Source of the DNA: a virus | Length of the DNA: 64,000 bases | Direction: 5' to 3' (one strand) | IMG/VR virus record: IMGVR_UViG_3300010413_000018 | Location: 62,001-126,000 of that record | Shown: one piece after another, positions 1-7,996 of the stretch | Layout: the number at the start of each line of letters is the position of its first letter | Position numbering within the stretch: the stretch's first letter is position 1 | Program-made: the position numbers and the translations under genes | The notes under the pieces: model-generated | What the model saw: the letters and a program-made list of their open reading frames with translations, nothing else | What the model was told of the DNA's origin: nothing | Database searches by the model: none

Positions 1-1
1 A

Positions 2-322
2 AAGCCTAACGCTGAAATCTTTCTCGATGATCATGCTATGCAGTTTGTCGGGCGTTGGCCTACGTTTGAAGAGATCACGTCGTTTAAACCTTGGTATAAG
101 CGCGGCGTTAAAGACATTCCACTCCAAAAAGCGGTGTATGAAGACGCAGCCAGTGAAGAAGAAGCGGAGCTTATTCAAAAGAGTGAGCATAAGTGCTTCT
201 TATGCATGCACGGAGCAGTTTGTGAAGTGGCTAACGCGGCACTGCGCACTGAAATGTACGTAACCGTTTCCCGATGTTTGAGCTTTACCGAGATTCCGGT
301 TCAGTTGGTTGGAGAACTTTAG
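2..322 (+). CDS. Partial rightward gene, unknown function (5' end missing)
   Basis: The reading frame is open from the first bases of the window to a TAG at 320-322, so the start lies outside; the first internal ATG is at 38. The visible 106 residues are mostly soluble, with an acidic stretch (EDAASEEEAEL) followed by a Cys-rich segment (CFLCMHGAVC) that could bind metal. No family was recognised. It runs against the main leftward block, and its last 38 bases overlap the 3' end of the leftward gene at 285-602, so the two converge tail to tail. A spurious ORF is possible, but the frame stays open and the cysteine pattern looks protein-like. Confidence 0.6.
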   Translation, partial: KPNAEIFLDDHAMQFVGRWPTFEEITSFKPWYKRGVKDIPLQKAVYEDAASEEEAELIQKSEHKCFLCMHGAVCEVANAALRTEMYVTVSRCLSFTEIPVQLVGEL

Positions 323-602
323 CGCGCTCGCGGTCAATAATACTTTTGGCCATAACCAATCGCGTTATTGCGTTGTGCAAGTGATCTTCCCCGTCTGGTT
401 TTTTATATCCGTGGTATTGCCCCATACCGTACGCGATGTGCCCAATCGCTTTTAGTATGTGGTCATTGACGTCGTCTTTGGCCCATGTGTAGGGTGCGTG
501 TTTGCTGATGCGATCGTCACTTAACAGGATGGCTACGAGTGCTCTTTTTGCTGTAGCGGTTAGTTCATCGAGTTCTTTTTCAAATTCTTCGTAGGCTGGC
601 AT
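285..602 (-). CDS. Small helical phage protein, unknown function
   Basis: A 105-residue protein with an ATG start, in the ATG-overlap style with the gene at 602-1105. The N-terminus is an amphipathic, acidic helix (residues 1-25). The centre has a His-rich segment (GHIAYGMGQYHGYKKPDGEDHLHNA) reminiscent of small phage proteins of DUF5664 type; this resemblance was judged by eye only. No signal peptide or membrane segment is seen. It is the last leftward gene visible and follows the lysis-like membrane genes. Confidence 0.65.
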   Translation of the reverse strand: MPAYEEFEKELDELTATAKRALVAILLSDDRISKHAPYTWAKDDVNDHILKAIGHIAYGMGQYHGYKKPDGEDHLHNAITRLVMAKSIIDRERAKVLQPTEPESR

Positions 603-1105
603 TATCCTTTAATCCGTTCCCGCCGTTCAAGCCACGACTCGCCTAAGTTACGCAATACTATTACATCGGTTTGAGCGTAAGCAGCACGTTCGTGTTCGGC
701 GTCTCTGTACATGTGTTTAACGCCGTATCTTAACATAGCGGTTACGTAATGTAAAAGAATCCACAGCATGCCTGAGCACCAGATTAGAATCCAGAGCCAC
801 ACGTTCCACGTTAGCAGTCCTGTTATACTTCCAACGACAAAAGCTTTGGTATTTTCGTCAACCATTTGTCGCACATGAACGTGCTCGTGAGCTTTGGGAT
901 GGTGGTTAGGTGCATAAATTACTGCGCGGCCAAACGTGGTGGAATAACCCCAATGACGAAAAAACCATTGGCGCCAAGTAGCTGCTAAAACGTAGTTCTC
1001 TTCCCAGCGTAAGTTAGTGGAAAATTGAAAGATCCAAGCCAAGCATGCTAATAGCCACGAGGCCAATGTCATCGGTAGTGAGGTTATAAATAGAATCCAA
1101 CGCAT
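602..1105 (-). CDS. Membrane protein with HEHVH zincin-like motif
   Basis: A 167-residue protein. The N-terminus has a hydrophobic segment at about residues 3-28, and further hydrophobic stretches span about 88-125. Between them lies HEHVH (residues 73-77), matching the HExxH zinc site of metallopeptidases. A downstream EHERAAYA segment (about 137-144) resembles the helix that supplies the third Glu ligand in gluzincins. That would put the putative active site near the membrane. The start ATG overlaps the preceding stop (ATGA-like coupling). The motif is seen directly; peptidase activity is inferred. It belongs to a run of membrane genes after the tail-fibre genes, so a role in lysis or envelope damage is plausible but unproven. 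Confidence 0.7.
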   Translation of the reverse strand: MRWILFITSLPMTLASWLLACLAWIFQFSTNLRWEENYVLAATWRQWFFRHWGYSTTFGRAVIYAPNHHPKAHEHVHVRQMVDENTKAFVVGSITGLLTWNVWLWILIWCSGMLWILLHYVTAMLRYGVKHMYRDAEHERAAYAQTDVIVLRNLGESWLERRERIKG

Positions 1106-1542
1106 TACTTACTCCCTCCAATTAGTGCTGCTGTTACTCCGCCTGCTACCACTCCAATAAGTAACCATAAGATCGGCTTACCGGCAAACCAGCCATCAAG
1201 CGCCTCTTCTGATTCTCGCTGTACGCGCACCGCTTCTTCTAACGTGGACTTTGCTACTTTGGTTTCTTTTTCACTGATTTCAAGCGCTTCTTTAGTCAAC
1301 GTTAAGCGTTCCATGCGGATTGTCAGCTGTTCGTTCAGAAGAGTTATTTGCTTTTTTACAACAATTAATTCTTCTGAATCTTGCTGGGCTTTTTTTGCAA
1401 TATCAAGCGGTAGCCATACTCCTTCTTTACCGTCATGTGTTAGGGCTACCGCTTGAGCACACACTGGTGCCGCAATATTGCTGAGCCAAATGACTAGTAA
1501 AAAACTAGCGATATAACTGATTAAACCTGGCTGCGATTTCAT
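1105..1542 (-). CDS. Secreted coiled-coil protein with C-terminal membrane segment
   Basis: A 145-residue protein. Residues about 8-30 form a signal-peptide-like hydrophobic segment with a plausible cleavage region around CAQA. Residues about 50-115 are charged and heptad-like (probable coiled coil), and residues about 124-142 are a glycine-rich C-terminal membrane segment. The gene start overlaps the end of the 1505-1840 gene by 38 bases in another frame, an arrangement common for phage spanin pairs. There is no lipobox, so it is not a standard o-spanin. Best read as a periplasmic coiled-coil component of the lysis-like module. Confidence 0.7.
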   Translation of the reverse strand: MKSQPGLISYIASFLLVIWLSNIAAPVCAQAVALTHDGKEGVWLPLDIAKKAQQDSEELIVVKKQITLLNEQLTIRMERLTLTKEALEISEKETKVAKSTLEEAVRVQRESEEALDGWFAGKPILWLLIGVVAGGVTAALIGGSK

Positions 1543-1840
1543 CGGCCGACCTCGTTTCGACTTCTTCCCGTACTTTAATCGCTTCTTTTTGCGTTTTAGT
1601 GATTTCTTTAGCGATCTGTTTGTCTTTTTCTTCGGCGTGCTTTTCTTTTTCTTGAATTACTTTTCGCTTGGTTTCAAGTTTCGCAATCTTACCGATGGCG
1701 TGCTCGACTTTTACCGCATCTTTTAGCTTACCGACTTTGCGTTCGTAAGCGCCCCACGCTAGCCAACCGACAACCATTGCGCTTAGTGCTCCCAGCAATA
1801 CTTGCCAGTGCTCAGTGATCCATTTCCACGCTTTTTTCAT
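1505..1840 (-). CDS. i-spanin-like membrane coiled-coil protein
   Basis: A 111-residue protein with one N-terminal membrane segment (about residues 12-30) followed by a long, highly charged region rich in Lys and Glu (about 35-100) that reads as a coiled coil. This is the layout of inner-membrane spanins (Rz type), which work with a partner to disrupt the outer membrane at lysis. The next gene overlaps its 3' end by 38 bases. It follows the holin-like gene by 5 bases. The topology is seen; the function is inferred from topology and position. Confidence 0.7.
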   Translation of the reverse strand: MKKAWKWITEHWQVLLGALSAMVVGWLAWGAYERKVGKLKDAVKVEHAIGKIAKLETKRKVIQEKEKHAEEKDKQIAKEITKTQKEAIKVREEVETRSADEIAARFNQLYR

Positions 1841-1845
1841 GGCGG

Positions 1846-2229
1846 TTACTTCTTCGCTGGAGGTTCAGATTGATTAAACTCCAGCTCTATACCGCGCCGT
1901 TTGGCTATGCCTTTGATAATGGCAAATGCCCACGTTGAAATGATACCGGCTAACAGAAAATACAAGCACTTCGCGCTAGACGTATCGACGCCAGGCGAGG
2001 CCGGAATACCGGGGATGTAGCCGATGAACCATGCAATAGCTGGCTGGACAGGCATCGTTTTACGAAGCCACCATAGCATTTCGCCAAGCCACGGTTTCGA
2101 CTTTTTGTATTTCAGAATGTTGGCTTTGGTGTAAACCGACGCTTTAAGCGCTTGCATCAACACGGCAAAAAGTAGCATTACAGCTACGAACGGCCAGTGC
2201 GGCATTACTTGGGCTAATAGATCTTCCAT
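1846..2229 (-). CDS. Holin-like three-helix membrane protein
   Basis: A 127-residue protein with three hydrophobic segments at about residues 11-30, 58-76 and 88-106, and a charged C-terminus ending in PPAKK, a layout typical of phage holins. An AGGAG ribosome binding site lies upstream of the ATG at 2229. It sits directly upstream of the spanin-like gene, which supports a lysis role. No endolysin was found beside it, so what it might release is unknown. It could also be another small membrane protein. Confidence 0.6.
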   Translation of the reverse strand: MEDLLAQVMPHWPFVAVMLLFAVLMQALKASVYTKANILKYKKSKPWLGEMLWWLRKTMPVQPAIAWFIGYIPGIPASPGVDTSSAKCLYFLLAGIISTWAFAIIKGIAKRRGIELEFNQSEPPAKK

Positions 2230-2243
2230 TACATTCTCCTGGT

Positions 2244-2846
2244 TTATGGTGTTATTGCTATTCCTAATTTTTTCTCAACTTGCTGGACTAGTCTAGTGAA
2301 TAATCCGTTTTCTCCCCAATATTCTGCTTTTTGATGATTATGGTCTGTGTCGCCGTTGCGTTCTTGGCCTGCGATGTAATGCACTAATTCGTGAATATAG
2401 TAATGGAGGAATTCCGGTGCTCCTGATTCATTCCATACTTTGTAATTTACTGCAATTATAAATGAATCTAGTGCAGACTCATCATAAGTCAACATAGCAG
2501 TATCCGCGTATGAAAGTGACCCATCCGGACTTATGTTATTAAAAGCATCCCAACTGCTAGCTGACGCCGAAACCCACATTGTTATCGATTTCAATGCGGT
2601 ATGTTGCTCTTTTGTATAGTAATAAACTACAGAGTTCACTTTGAGAAGTGTTTGAGGCGCTACTGCTACACGGCTTACGTTGGCAGATTTTTCCATTAGA
2701 AAGTCAATAACGAAGCCTTCAGTATTATCCGTGTACCAATCGTATTCCGTGTGATCTTGAATATATTCGTCGGCTGGACTGTAATAGCATGCGCTAAACA
2801 ATATACTGATTATCCAAATTACTATTAGTAAGTTTAAGTTTTTCAT
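2244..2846 (-). CDS. Lipoprotein with HExxH-x12-H zinc metallopeptidase motif
   Basis: A 200-residue protein. The N-terminus is a lipoprotein signal, with a hydrophobic segment ending in LFSAC (Cys20). The distal half carries HELVH (152-156) followed by TDH (167-169) and a Trp at 177, giving an HExxH-x12-H zinc site. The chosen ATG at 2846 starts the signal peptide exactly; a longer upstream reading would bury it. The same motif and spacing recur in the membrane-anchored proteins at 57439 and, degenerate, at 56797. It lies between the tail-fibre gene and the holin-like gene. A lipid-anchored peptidase acting in the host envelope is inferred. Confidence 0.8.
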   Translation of the reverse strand: MKNLNLLIVIWIISILFSACYYSPADEYIQDHTEYDWYTDNTEGFVIDFLMEKSANVSRVAVAPQTLLKVNSVVYYYTKEQHTALKSITMWVSASASSWDAFNNISPDGSLSYADTAMLTYDESALDSFIIAVNYKVWNESGAPEFLHYYIHELVHYIAGQERNGDTDHNHQKAEYWGENGLFTRLVQQVEKKLGIAITP

Positions 2847-2868
2847 ACTGGTTTCTTCCGTGCATTTA

Positions 2869-4209
2869 TTAAAAACCACACATTACAGGTGCAATTTTTG
2901 TGTGAGAAATACGTATTCTTACATGCGCAATTTGATCAAAGTTTGTGCCGCCATCGTTTCCGGCAGTAATTAGTAGTCCATAAAATTTGGCGCTTGTTGG
3001 TGTTACGGATCCTGAAACTGTAATTAATTGTTTATTTGTCGTCCCGTCATCGTACGCGTCATTTATTACTGAACTATTAGTGACATACGGTGAACTAAAA
3101 TTTGGAGTTGTTTCAACAAGTTGGACGTGTACTCGATCCGTTCCGGTTCTAGTTGCACCTGGCTCTATAATCACATCAACATAAAGTGTAACTGCGCTAT
3201 CTAGCACTGGCGTTTGAAATTGAACGTACAGCTCACCACTGTTTACGCGTGAATACCAAGATCCATAATTCGATGGGTTTCGCCAAGCCGGCACACCAGA
3301 AGCATCCATGTACGGTAAAAAGTTTCCTGCAAGTACATGATCATAATTATGCGACGCATCGTATTCAAGTTCGACAGTAGTGGTTAGTCCATCGTCAAAT
3401 TGAGCGCTAGCATCAAATTGCGCGCCATTTTCAAATGTCGGGACGCTTGTAAAAACTGGAATGCTCCCACTTTCAAATGCCACGTCATCATTGAATGCGA
3501 CGTTGTTGTTGAAAGTATCTGTTCCAGTAAAAACGTTATTACCGGCTAATGTGGCGTTGCCGGTTGCATAAGTGTTTAACTGATCTAGCATTGCTTGCAG
3601 TGCATCTTGCATGCTTTTTTCTTTAATTGACAGTGGCGATCCGGTTAGGTCAAACGGCACTTGAGATCGAGAGTCATCAATGTCACTGTTTTGCACTTGT
3701 GTCATGCTGTACGTAATTAACACGTCAGCGAGTAAAATCTGATCTCCGCGTAGAGCTGGTTTGGTTGCGGTGCCGGTTGGTGCTTCCGTACCTTGTACTA
3801 CATTTATTTTGTAGGATTCAGCGTTATCGAAGAATACGGTCGCCCCAAAGCCGTCCGTTCTTGGGTCAGAAAGATTACGGTCGAACTCGGCAAATATGGA
3901 AAGGTACTTTTCATTGCCAGAAGTTCCAACGGCGGTAGCGGACCCGTTTTCGTCTATTGTGATATCAATGACTTGGGTTGTATTCCATGCTATTCGTTGA
4001 GCTGATTGATCATAAACTAAAGCCGGACCTTCGACGTCTACCGTTAAATTTGGAGTAGGGCTGTGTTCAGTTACTGCGGCGCCGTACACAATGCCAATGT
4101 ACTGGAAGCCTTCTAAAAATGCCGCGATCGCATTTTCTACTGCGTCAAACGCTGCGTCAAGTTCAGATTCTTTAACTTTTTGTAGATAGTAAAAATTGTA
4201 ACGATCCAT
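2869..4209 (-). CDS. Tail fibre / distal baseplate protein
   Basis: A 446-residue protein. The N-terminal 60 residues are helical and resemble baseplate-attachment regions of fibre proteins. Then comes a beta-rich domain (about 60-195), a short Asn/Asp-rich repetitive stretch (about 220-270: NNVFTGTDTFNNNVAF), and a Gly/Ser/Thr-rich beta C-terminus ending in CGF. An AAGGAA ribosome binding site precedes the ATG. It directly follows the tail-protein-I-like gene, the usual place for a receptor-binding fibre. The assignment rests on composition and context. Confidence 0.7.
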   Translation of the reverse strand: MDRYNFYYLQKVKESELDAAFDAVENAIAAFLEGFQYIGIVYGAAVTEHSPTPNLTVDVEGPALVYDQSAQRIAWNTTQVIDITIDENGSATAVGTSGNEKYLSIFAEFDRNLSDPRTDGFGATVFFDNAESYKINVVQGTEAPTGTATKPALRGDQILLADVLITYSMTQVQNSDIDDSRSQVPFDLTGSPLSIKEKSMQDALQAMLDQLNTYATGNATLAGNNVFTGTDTFNNNVAFNDDVAFESGSIPVFTSVPTFENGAQFDASAQFDDGLTTTVELEYDASHNYDHVLAGNFLPYMDASGVPAWRNPSNYGSWYSRVNSGELYVQFQTPVLDSAVTLYVDVIIEPGATRTGTDRVHVQLVETTPNFSSPYVTNSSVINDAYDDGTTNKQLITVSGSVTPTSAKFYGLLITAGNDGGTNFDQIAHVRIRISHTKIAPVMCGF

Positions 4210-4230
4210 TGTTCCTTCTTTCGCCCTAAA

Positions 4231-5991
4231 TTATGGCTCATGTAGGATAAAAGTTCCAGCACTTCCTCCGGCCGTTGTTGTGCCTAGTACAGAAATACCC
4301 AGTTCGACATGGTCAGTGGGAGTTTCTGGTGTTGGGTCTGTAATCATCACTAAATGTGTGTGAGCTGGTTTCATCAGCTCCACTATAGCGGTTATTCTTT
4401 CACGCTCTTCAGTGGTTAAAATTGTAGTTGGGCTATGAATGCTGAAAGAGTAAATTCCAGCTTGGCTTGGTCCGAGAATAGACGGCGTAGCTGCATCTAC
4501 TAGCGGCGCTCCTAATTCAGTGCCAGCTCCTGTAGTGTCGTCTGTAGAAGTCAGTACCCATCCGGTGTAATCATTGAATACATTAATTTCAACATCTATT
4601 CCTAGAAAGAAACGAATTACATCAATGATTCCGGCTGCGGTTCCTTTCAGCTTATAAATTCCAACTAACACACGGAGTAATCGCCGTTTATCAATTTCAG
4701 ACAGATCAAAGTCATCAAATGGATTTCCTAAGTCCGCCAGCATTGCGTCTAAAAAGTCTTCAGGCGCCGTATCAAGGTCGAGGATTTCAGTCCATTGGTC
4801 GACTGAAACTAGCAGTAAGTTTACAATTTCTTGAAAAATACTGATGAATAGTTCCAGCTCTTTATTTGCGTCTTCACTTTTATTAATACCAGGAATAAAA
4901 TCCCAAAGACGAAATCGGCGTCCGTTTGGAAACGGCGGAGAATACGCGTAAAAGTTAGATATGTTGTTGGGAGCAACAAACGCGTTGCCTTCTAGGTCTT
5001 CTACATTAGCAACTATCAGCATGTAAAGCGCGCCAAACGTTAACTCAATATCCGTGGTGAGATCTACTATACGATCGGAGTATTGGCTGACCGCTGTGAC
5101 TTCTACGCTGACTGCCGGTTTTGATAAGCGCTCAATTGTGTAGTTGCTAATGTTAAGCGCGTCAGCTGCACCCGAAGCACTTTCCATTGTTACAGGTTCA
5201 TTGAACGTAACGCGTAGAGTGTTTCCGTCCCGCCCTTGAACACTCGCTATTTGTGGAGCTTCGGTGTCTTCTGCGGTGAATGAATAAGTTTCGCTAAACG
5301 TCGGCGATGATAGCGCAACTTGTACTGAAACAATTTCAGTAGTGGTGAATTCATTAGGTGGTTCAAATTCAAACGCAAGTACGTCTGCAGCTGGGTTTGA
5401 ATGCGTGCCTAAGAAGCCATTCACGAAGTCAGCGCCATCCCACGCTATTACGCCACCGATAGTTACAACTAAGTCAGCATAATCGGGTGCGGTTCCATCG
5501 GTGGAAGCAATCTCAAAATAAATCAGTGAATCGCTAGGTATCCCAATTTGATTTGGTTCTGGATTCCGGTTGATTAAAACAACTGTGTCGTCAGCGTCGG
5601 TGCCGTTTACCGTTACGGAAGATCCGGCTCCAAAACCAAACATCACAACTATAGCCAACGTTCCGTTGGAAATAATTAATTCTGACGTAGTGCCATACAG
5701 ATCGCTGGTTATGCTTATTCCAGTGCTTTCTGCTACGGCCACTGCTCCGGTTAGTTGAGTGTTGATCGACGCAACTACTTCTGCAATTGTGGCCGCGCTT
5801 AAATCAGCAAACTGTGCTTCAGCGAAGGCTATGGTTTGCGCTGACCCTCCATCCACCGCAATAGTAAAGTTGCCACCGGATCCAAGATCAAACGGTCCTA
5901 ATTCATCTCCAGTACAAACCGCTTGCGTTGCGTTGAGTACATCTTCAACGACGTTGTCAACTTGGACGCTAGGTAGATTAATTAACGGCAT
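4231..5991 (-). CDS. Baseplate protein with tail-protein-I-like C-terminus
   Basis: A 586-residue protein. Residues about 32-130 form a beta domain that recurs in this phage's tail sheath. Residues about 135-345 look like Ig-type beta domains (for example TEAPQIASV, LRVTFNEPV). Residues about 360-480 match the tail protein I / phage tail-like pattern: a domain start near the RLWDFIPGIN segment and a KGTAAGI segment before FFLGIDVEINV. In P2-type tails, protein I links the wedge to the fibres. The gene follows small structural proteins and precedes the fibre gene, as expected. The N-terminal extension is unusually long for this family. Confidence 0.75.
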   Translation of the reverse strand: MPLINLPSVQVDNVVEDVLNATQAVCTGDELGPFDLGSGGNFTIAVDGGSAQTIAFAEAQFADLSAATIAEVVASINTQLTGAVAVAESTGISITSDLYGTTSELIISNGTLAIVVMFGFGAGSSVTVNGTDADDTVVLINRNPEPNQIGIPSDSLIYFEIASTDGTAPDYADLVVTIGGVIAWDGADFVNGFLGTHSNPAADVLAFEFEPPNEFTTTEIVSVQVALSSPTFSETYSFTAEDTEAPQIASVQGRDGNTLRVTFNEPVTMESASGAADALNISNYTIERLSKPAVSVEVTAVSQYSDRIVDLTTDIELTFGALYMLIVANVEDLEGNAFVAPNNISNFYAYSPPFPNGRRFRLWDFIPGINKSEDANKELELFISIFQEIVNLLLVSVDQWTEILDLDTAPEDFLDAMLADLGNPFDDFDLSEIDKRRLLRVLVGIYKLKGTAAGIIDVIRFFLGIDVEINVFNDYTGWVLTSTDDTTGAGTELGAPLVDAATPSILGPSQAGIYSFSIHSPTTILTTEERERITAIVELMKPAHTHLVMITDPTPETPTDHVELGISVLGTTTAGGSAGTFILHEP

Positions 5992-6389
5992 TATGCGGTC
6001 ACCAGTTCAAGTTTAATTTTTATCTCATTAGTGGATGGCGGTGTGTTGGCTAAAGCTAATGGTATGGCCATGTCGGTAAGCGTTCGCGTTATGTTGCTGA
6101 CTTCTATGGTTCTAATGGCGCGAGCAGTGCCATTTAGGCTTAAAGTTAGTTTCCAAGCATAGCCAGAAAGTAATGACGACGGCGGAACAATGCGTACGTT
6201 TACTCTAATGAATTTTGCTTCTGGGTCTAAAACTATATCTTGTTTAATTTGATGATAATCACCTAAACCCATACGCATTTCTTGGTTCAATGCGTGCCCA
6301 AGCTCATACGTGTACGATCCATCTGCAGCATAATCAGATGCTATGCGCCCTTGCGCCGTACCAATATCTAATGAAAATGGGCTACCCAC
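5991..6389 (-). CDS. Small beta-rich virion protein, unknown
   Basis: A 132-residue protein with a GTG start preceded by AGGA at a suitable distance. It is soluble and beta-rich, with no signal peptide. Its stop overlaps the ATG of the tail-I-like gene by one base. The position among baseplate and fibre genes suggests a structural or adaptor role. No family was recognised. Confidence 0.6.
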   Translation of the reverse strand: MGSPFSLDIGTAQGRIASDYAADGSYTYELGHALNQEMRMGLGDYHQIKQDIVLDPEAKFIRVNVRIVPPSSLLSGYAWKLTLSLNGTARAIRTIEVSNITRTLTDMAIPLALANTPPSTNEIKIKLELVTA

Positions 6390-6401
6390 GATAATTTCCT
6401 A

Positions 6402-7133
6402 TTAAAGTTGCCTGGCTACCTCGATGTGGTCCACGTACGCTCGTCGGTTTGCGCCGTTACTATAAAATCCAAATCCGGCATATCCCGATGTGTACGGAGA
6501 CAATCCAGTGTTAACGCCTAGCGCGTCATCAATAAAACCTGCAATCGTTGGGTATTGGGCTCCTTCCATTCCTGAAATTAATGACCATGATGGCGCAGTT
6601 ACTGCGTTTACGGTTAAGTCATTAATGTATGCTTGAAGAATGACGTCTCCAGTGCCTTCCACGATCATATCGAGGCGAAGGTGCAGCCAAGTGTCTTCTT
6701 CGTACGCACTGGACGAACGCAATAAAATGCGCGGACTTAGATCTGGGTCTGGAGCAGCATCAGCTAAGCCTTCGCTGAGCGGTCCTTTACGTAGAATAAT
6801 GTGATGCGGGTCATTATCACCTAATCCCAGCATATACGCTGCATCAGAAACAGTAGCGCCTTGTAATCCAAGAAAAATGAATGGTGCGAACTCAGTAGCT
6901 CCGCCACCAGGCGCTCGTTTTATAGCCGCGCGAATACTTCCGCCTTTTGCCATTGGAGCGAAGTTAGCTTGATTGTTATTTAGGGCCACTACGCCTTCGT
7001 CGGTTTCAATACTGTTAAAACCGTACACAAAGCTACTTCCACCGTTAGGTTTAACCACGCCAGCAGTCACACCGCGCTTGATGTAAGATTGTGATAGTGA
7101 GTTAGTGATTACTGTCCAATCTGAGCTTGCCAT
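6402..7133 (-). CDS. Concanavalin/LamG-like tail protein
   Basis: A 243-residue protein of beta-strand character. Segments such as WLHLRLDMIVEGTGDVILQ and GYAGFGFYSN, and a closing YVDHIEV strand, resemble the jelly-roll of laminin-G or concanavalin-like carbohydrate-binding domains. It could serve as a glycan-binding part of the tail tip. It is flanked by the FExxW-repeat protein and a small beta protein. The fold was judged by eye; no ligand is implied. Confidence 0.6.
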   Translation of the reverse strand: MASSDWTVITNSLSQSYIKRGVTAGVVKPNGGSSFVYGFNSIETDEGVVALNNNQANFAPMAKGGSIRAAIKRAPGGGATEFAPFIFLGLQGATVSDAAYMLGLGDNDPHHIILRKGPLSEGLADAAPDPDLSPRILLRSSSAYEEDTWLHLRLDMIVEGTGDVILQAYINDLTVNAVTAPSWSLISGMEGAQYPTIAGFIDDALGVNTGLSPYTSGYAGFGFYSNGANRRAYVDHIEVARQL

Positions 7134-7135
7134 TG

Positions 7136-7996
7136 CTACACTCCTGTTAATTCTTCAGTCCAGTATATTGCTGGATTGGCTTTTACCATTTTTGTTCCAG
7201 TGCCAACTGTAGTGAGGTCGACTGAACCGCTACCTTCTTCTGCTTCTACCTCAAACGTGTCGGTTGTTGCTGAAGCAATCCAATACGGTGTGTCTTCGTC
7301 TAGTCCTTCAGGCACTGAGCTTTCATCATCGTAAGCATAGAAGTAAACAATATCACCGTCTGAGAATCCATGCGCAGTAATCGTAATGGCATTACCGCTT
7401 GTGTCGACTGATTCTATTGTTTGGTCAAAAACTACTGATTCAAAGTTTTCATAGTTGTAAGTTGTAGCGGGATAATTAAAGGCAGCCATGGTGGGTGAAA
7501 AACTAGCGCCTTTAATGTATGAGTTTTCGTTATCTTTCCATCCTGCTTCAAATGCGTCGTATGTCGATGATCCGAACAATGCGCTAGACAAGTCTGCTGC
7601 TTCAAAAGCAAATATAATGGTGCCCCAATCTGATTCAAAGTCTTCGAAGTCTTCGGAATTAAATTCAGCATACTCTATTGAATCCAGGTCAAACGATCCT
7701 TGCGGTAGCGCCCAGTTGTTTTCGTAATCTTCAAAAATTTGTTGGCTTGGCCCGATGTCAAAAATTGCAAATTCATCTACTGTTGGGTCTAACGTAAAAA
7801 TCATTTCTTGGGTGAGATCGGGCCAACCCGTTTCAAATGTTTCACGCGGGTAGCCTTCATCTCCTGGATCTCCTGAATCTGAAAAAGCAGCGTATTCTTC
7901 TTCAGTTCCGTATTCAGTGACAGTCCAGTCCGCAGGTCGGCCGGTCGGTGCCGGTGACGTGGCTGCTGTTTCAAAACTGTTGTTATCTACACTCAT
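7136..7996 (-). CDS. Acidic virion protein with FExxW-type repeats
   Basis: A 286-residue, strongly acidic protein. The central part has four or five copies of a short motif of form F-E-x-x-W: FETGW, FEDYENNW, FEDFESDW, YDAFEAGW and a weaker YNYENFESV. They sit roughly 30-40 residues apart. The C-terminal third is a beta domain (ITITAHGFSDGD...) as seen in phage structural proteins. It overlaps the baseplate J gene by 4 bases (ATGA type). It is probably a virion component; the repeats may mediate assembly. Confidence 0.65.
   Translation of the reverse strand: MSVDNNSFETAATSPAPTGRPADWTVTEYGTEEEYAAFSDSGDPGDEGYPRETFETGWPDLTQEMIFTLDPTVDEFAIFDIGPSQQIFEDYENNWALPQGSFDLDSIEYAEFNSEDFEDFESDWGTIIFAFEAADLSSALFGSSTYDAFEAGWKDNENSYIKGASFSPTMAAFNYPATTYNYENFESVVFDQTIESVDTSGNAITITAHGFSDGDIVYFYAYDDESSVPEGLDEDTPYWIASATTDTFEVEAEEGSGSVDLTTVGTGTKMVKANPAIYWTEELTGV

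Noticed and set aside
602-2846. Classical endolysin in the lysis-like module
   Set aside because: No lysozyme, amidase, endopeptidase-fold or transglycosylase motif was found; only zincin-like HExxH motifs are present, so no endolysin is called.
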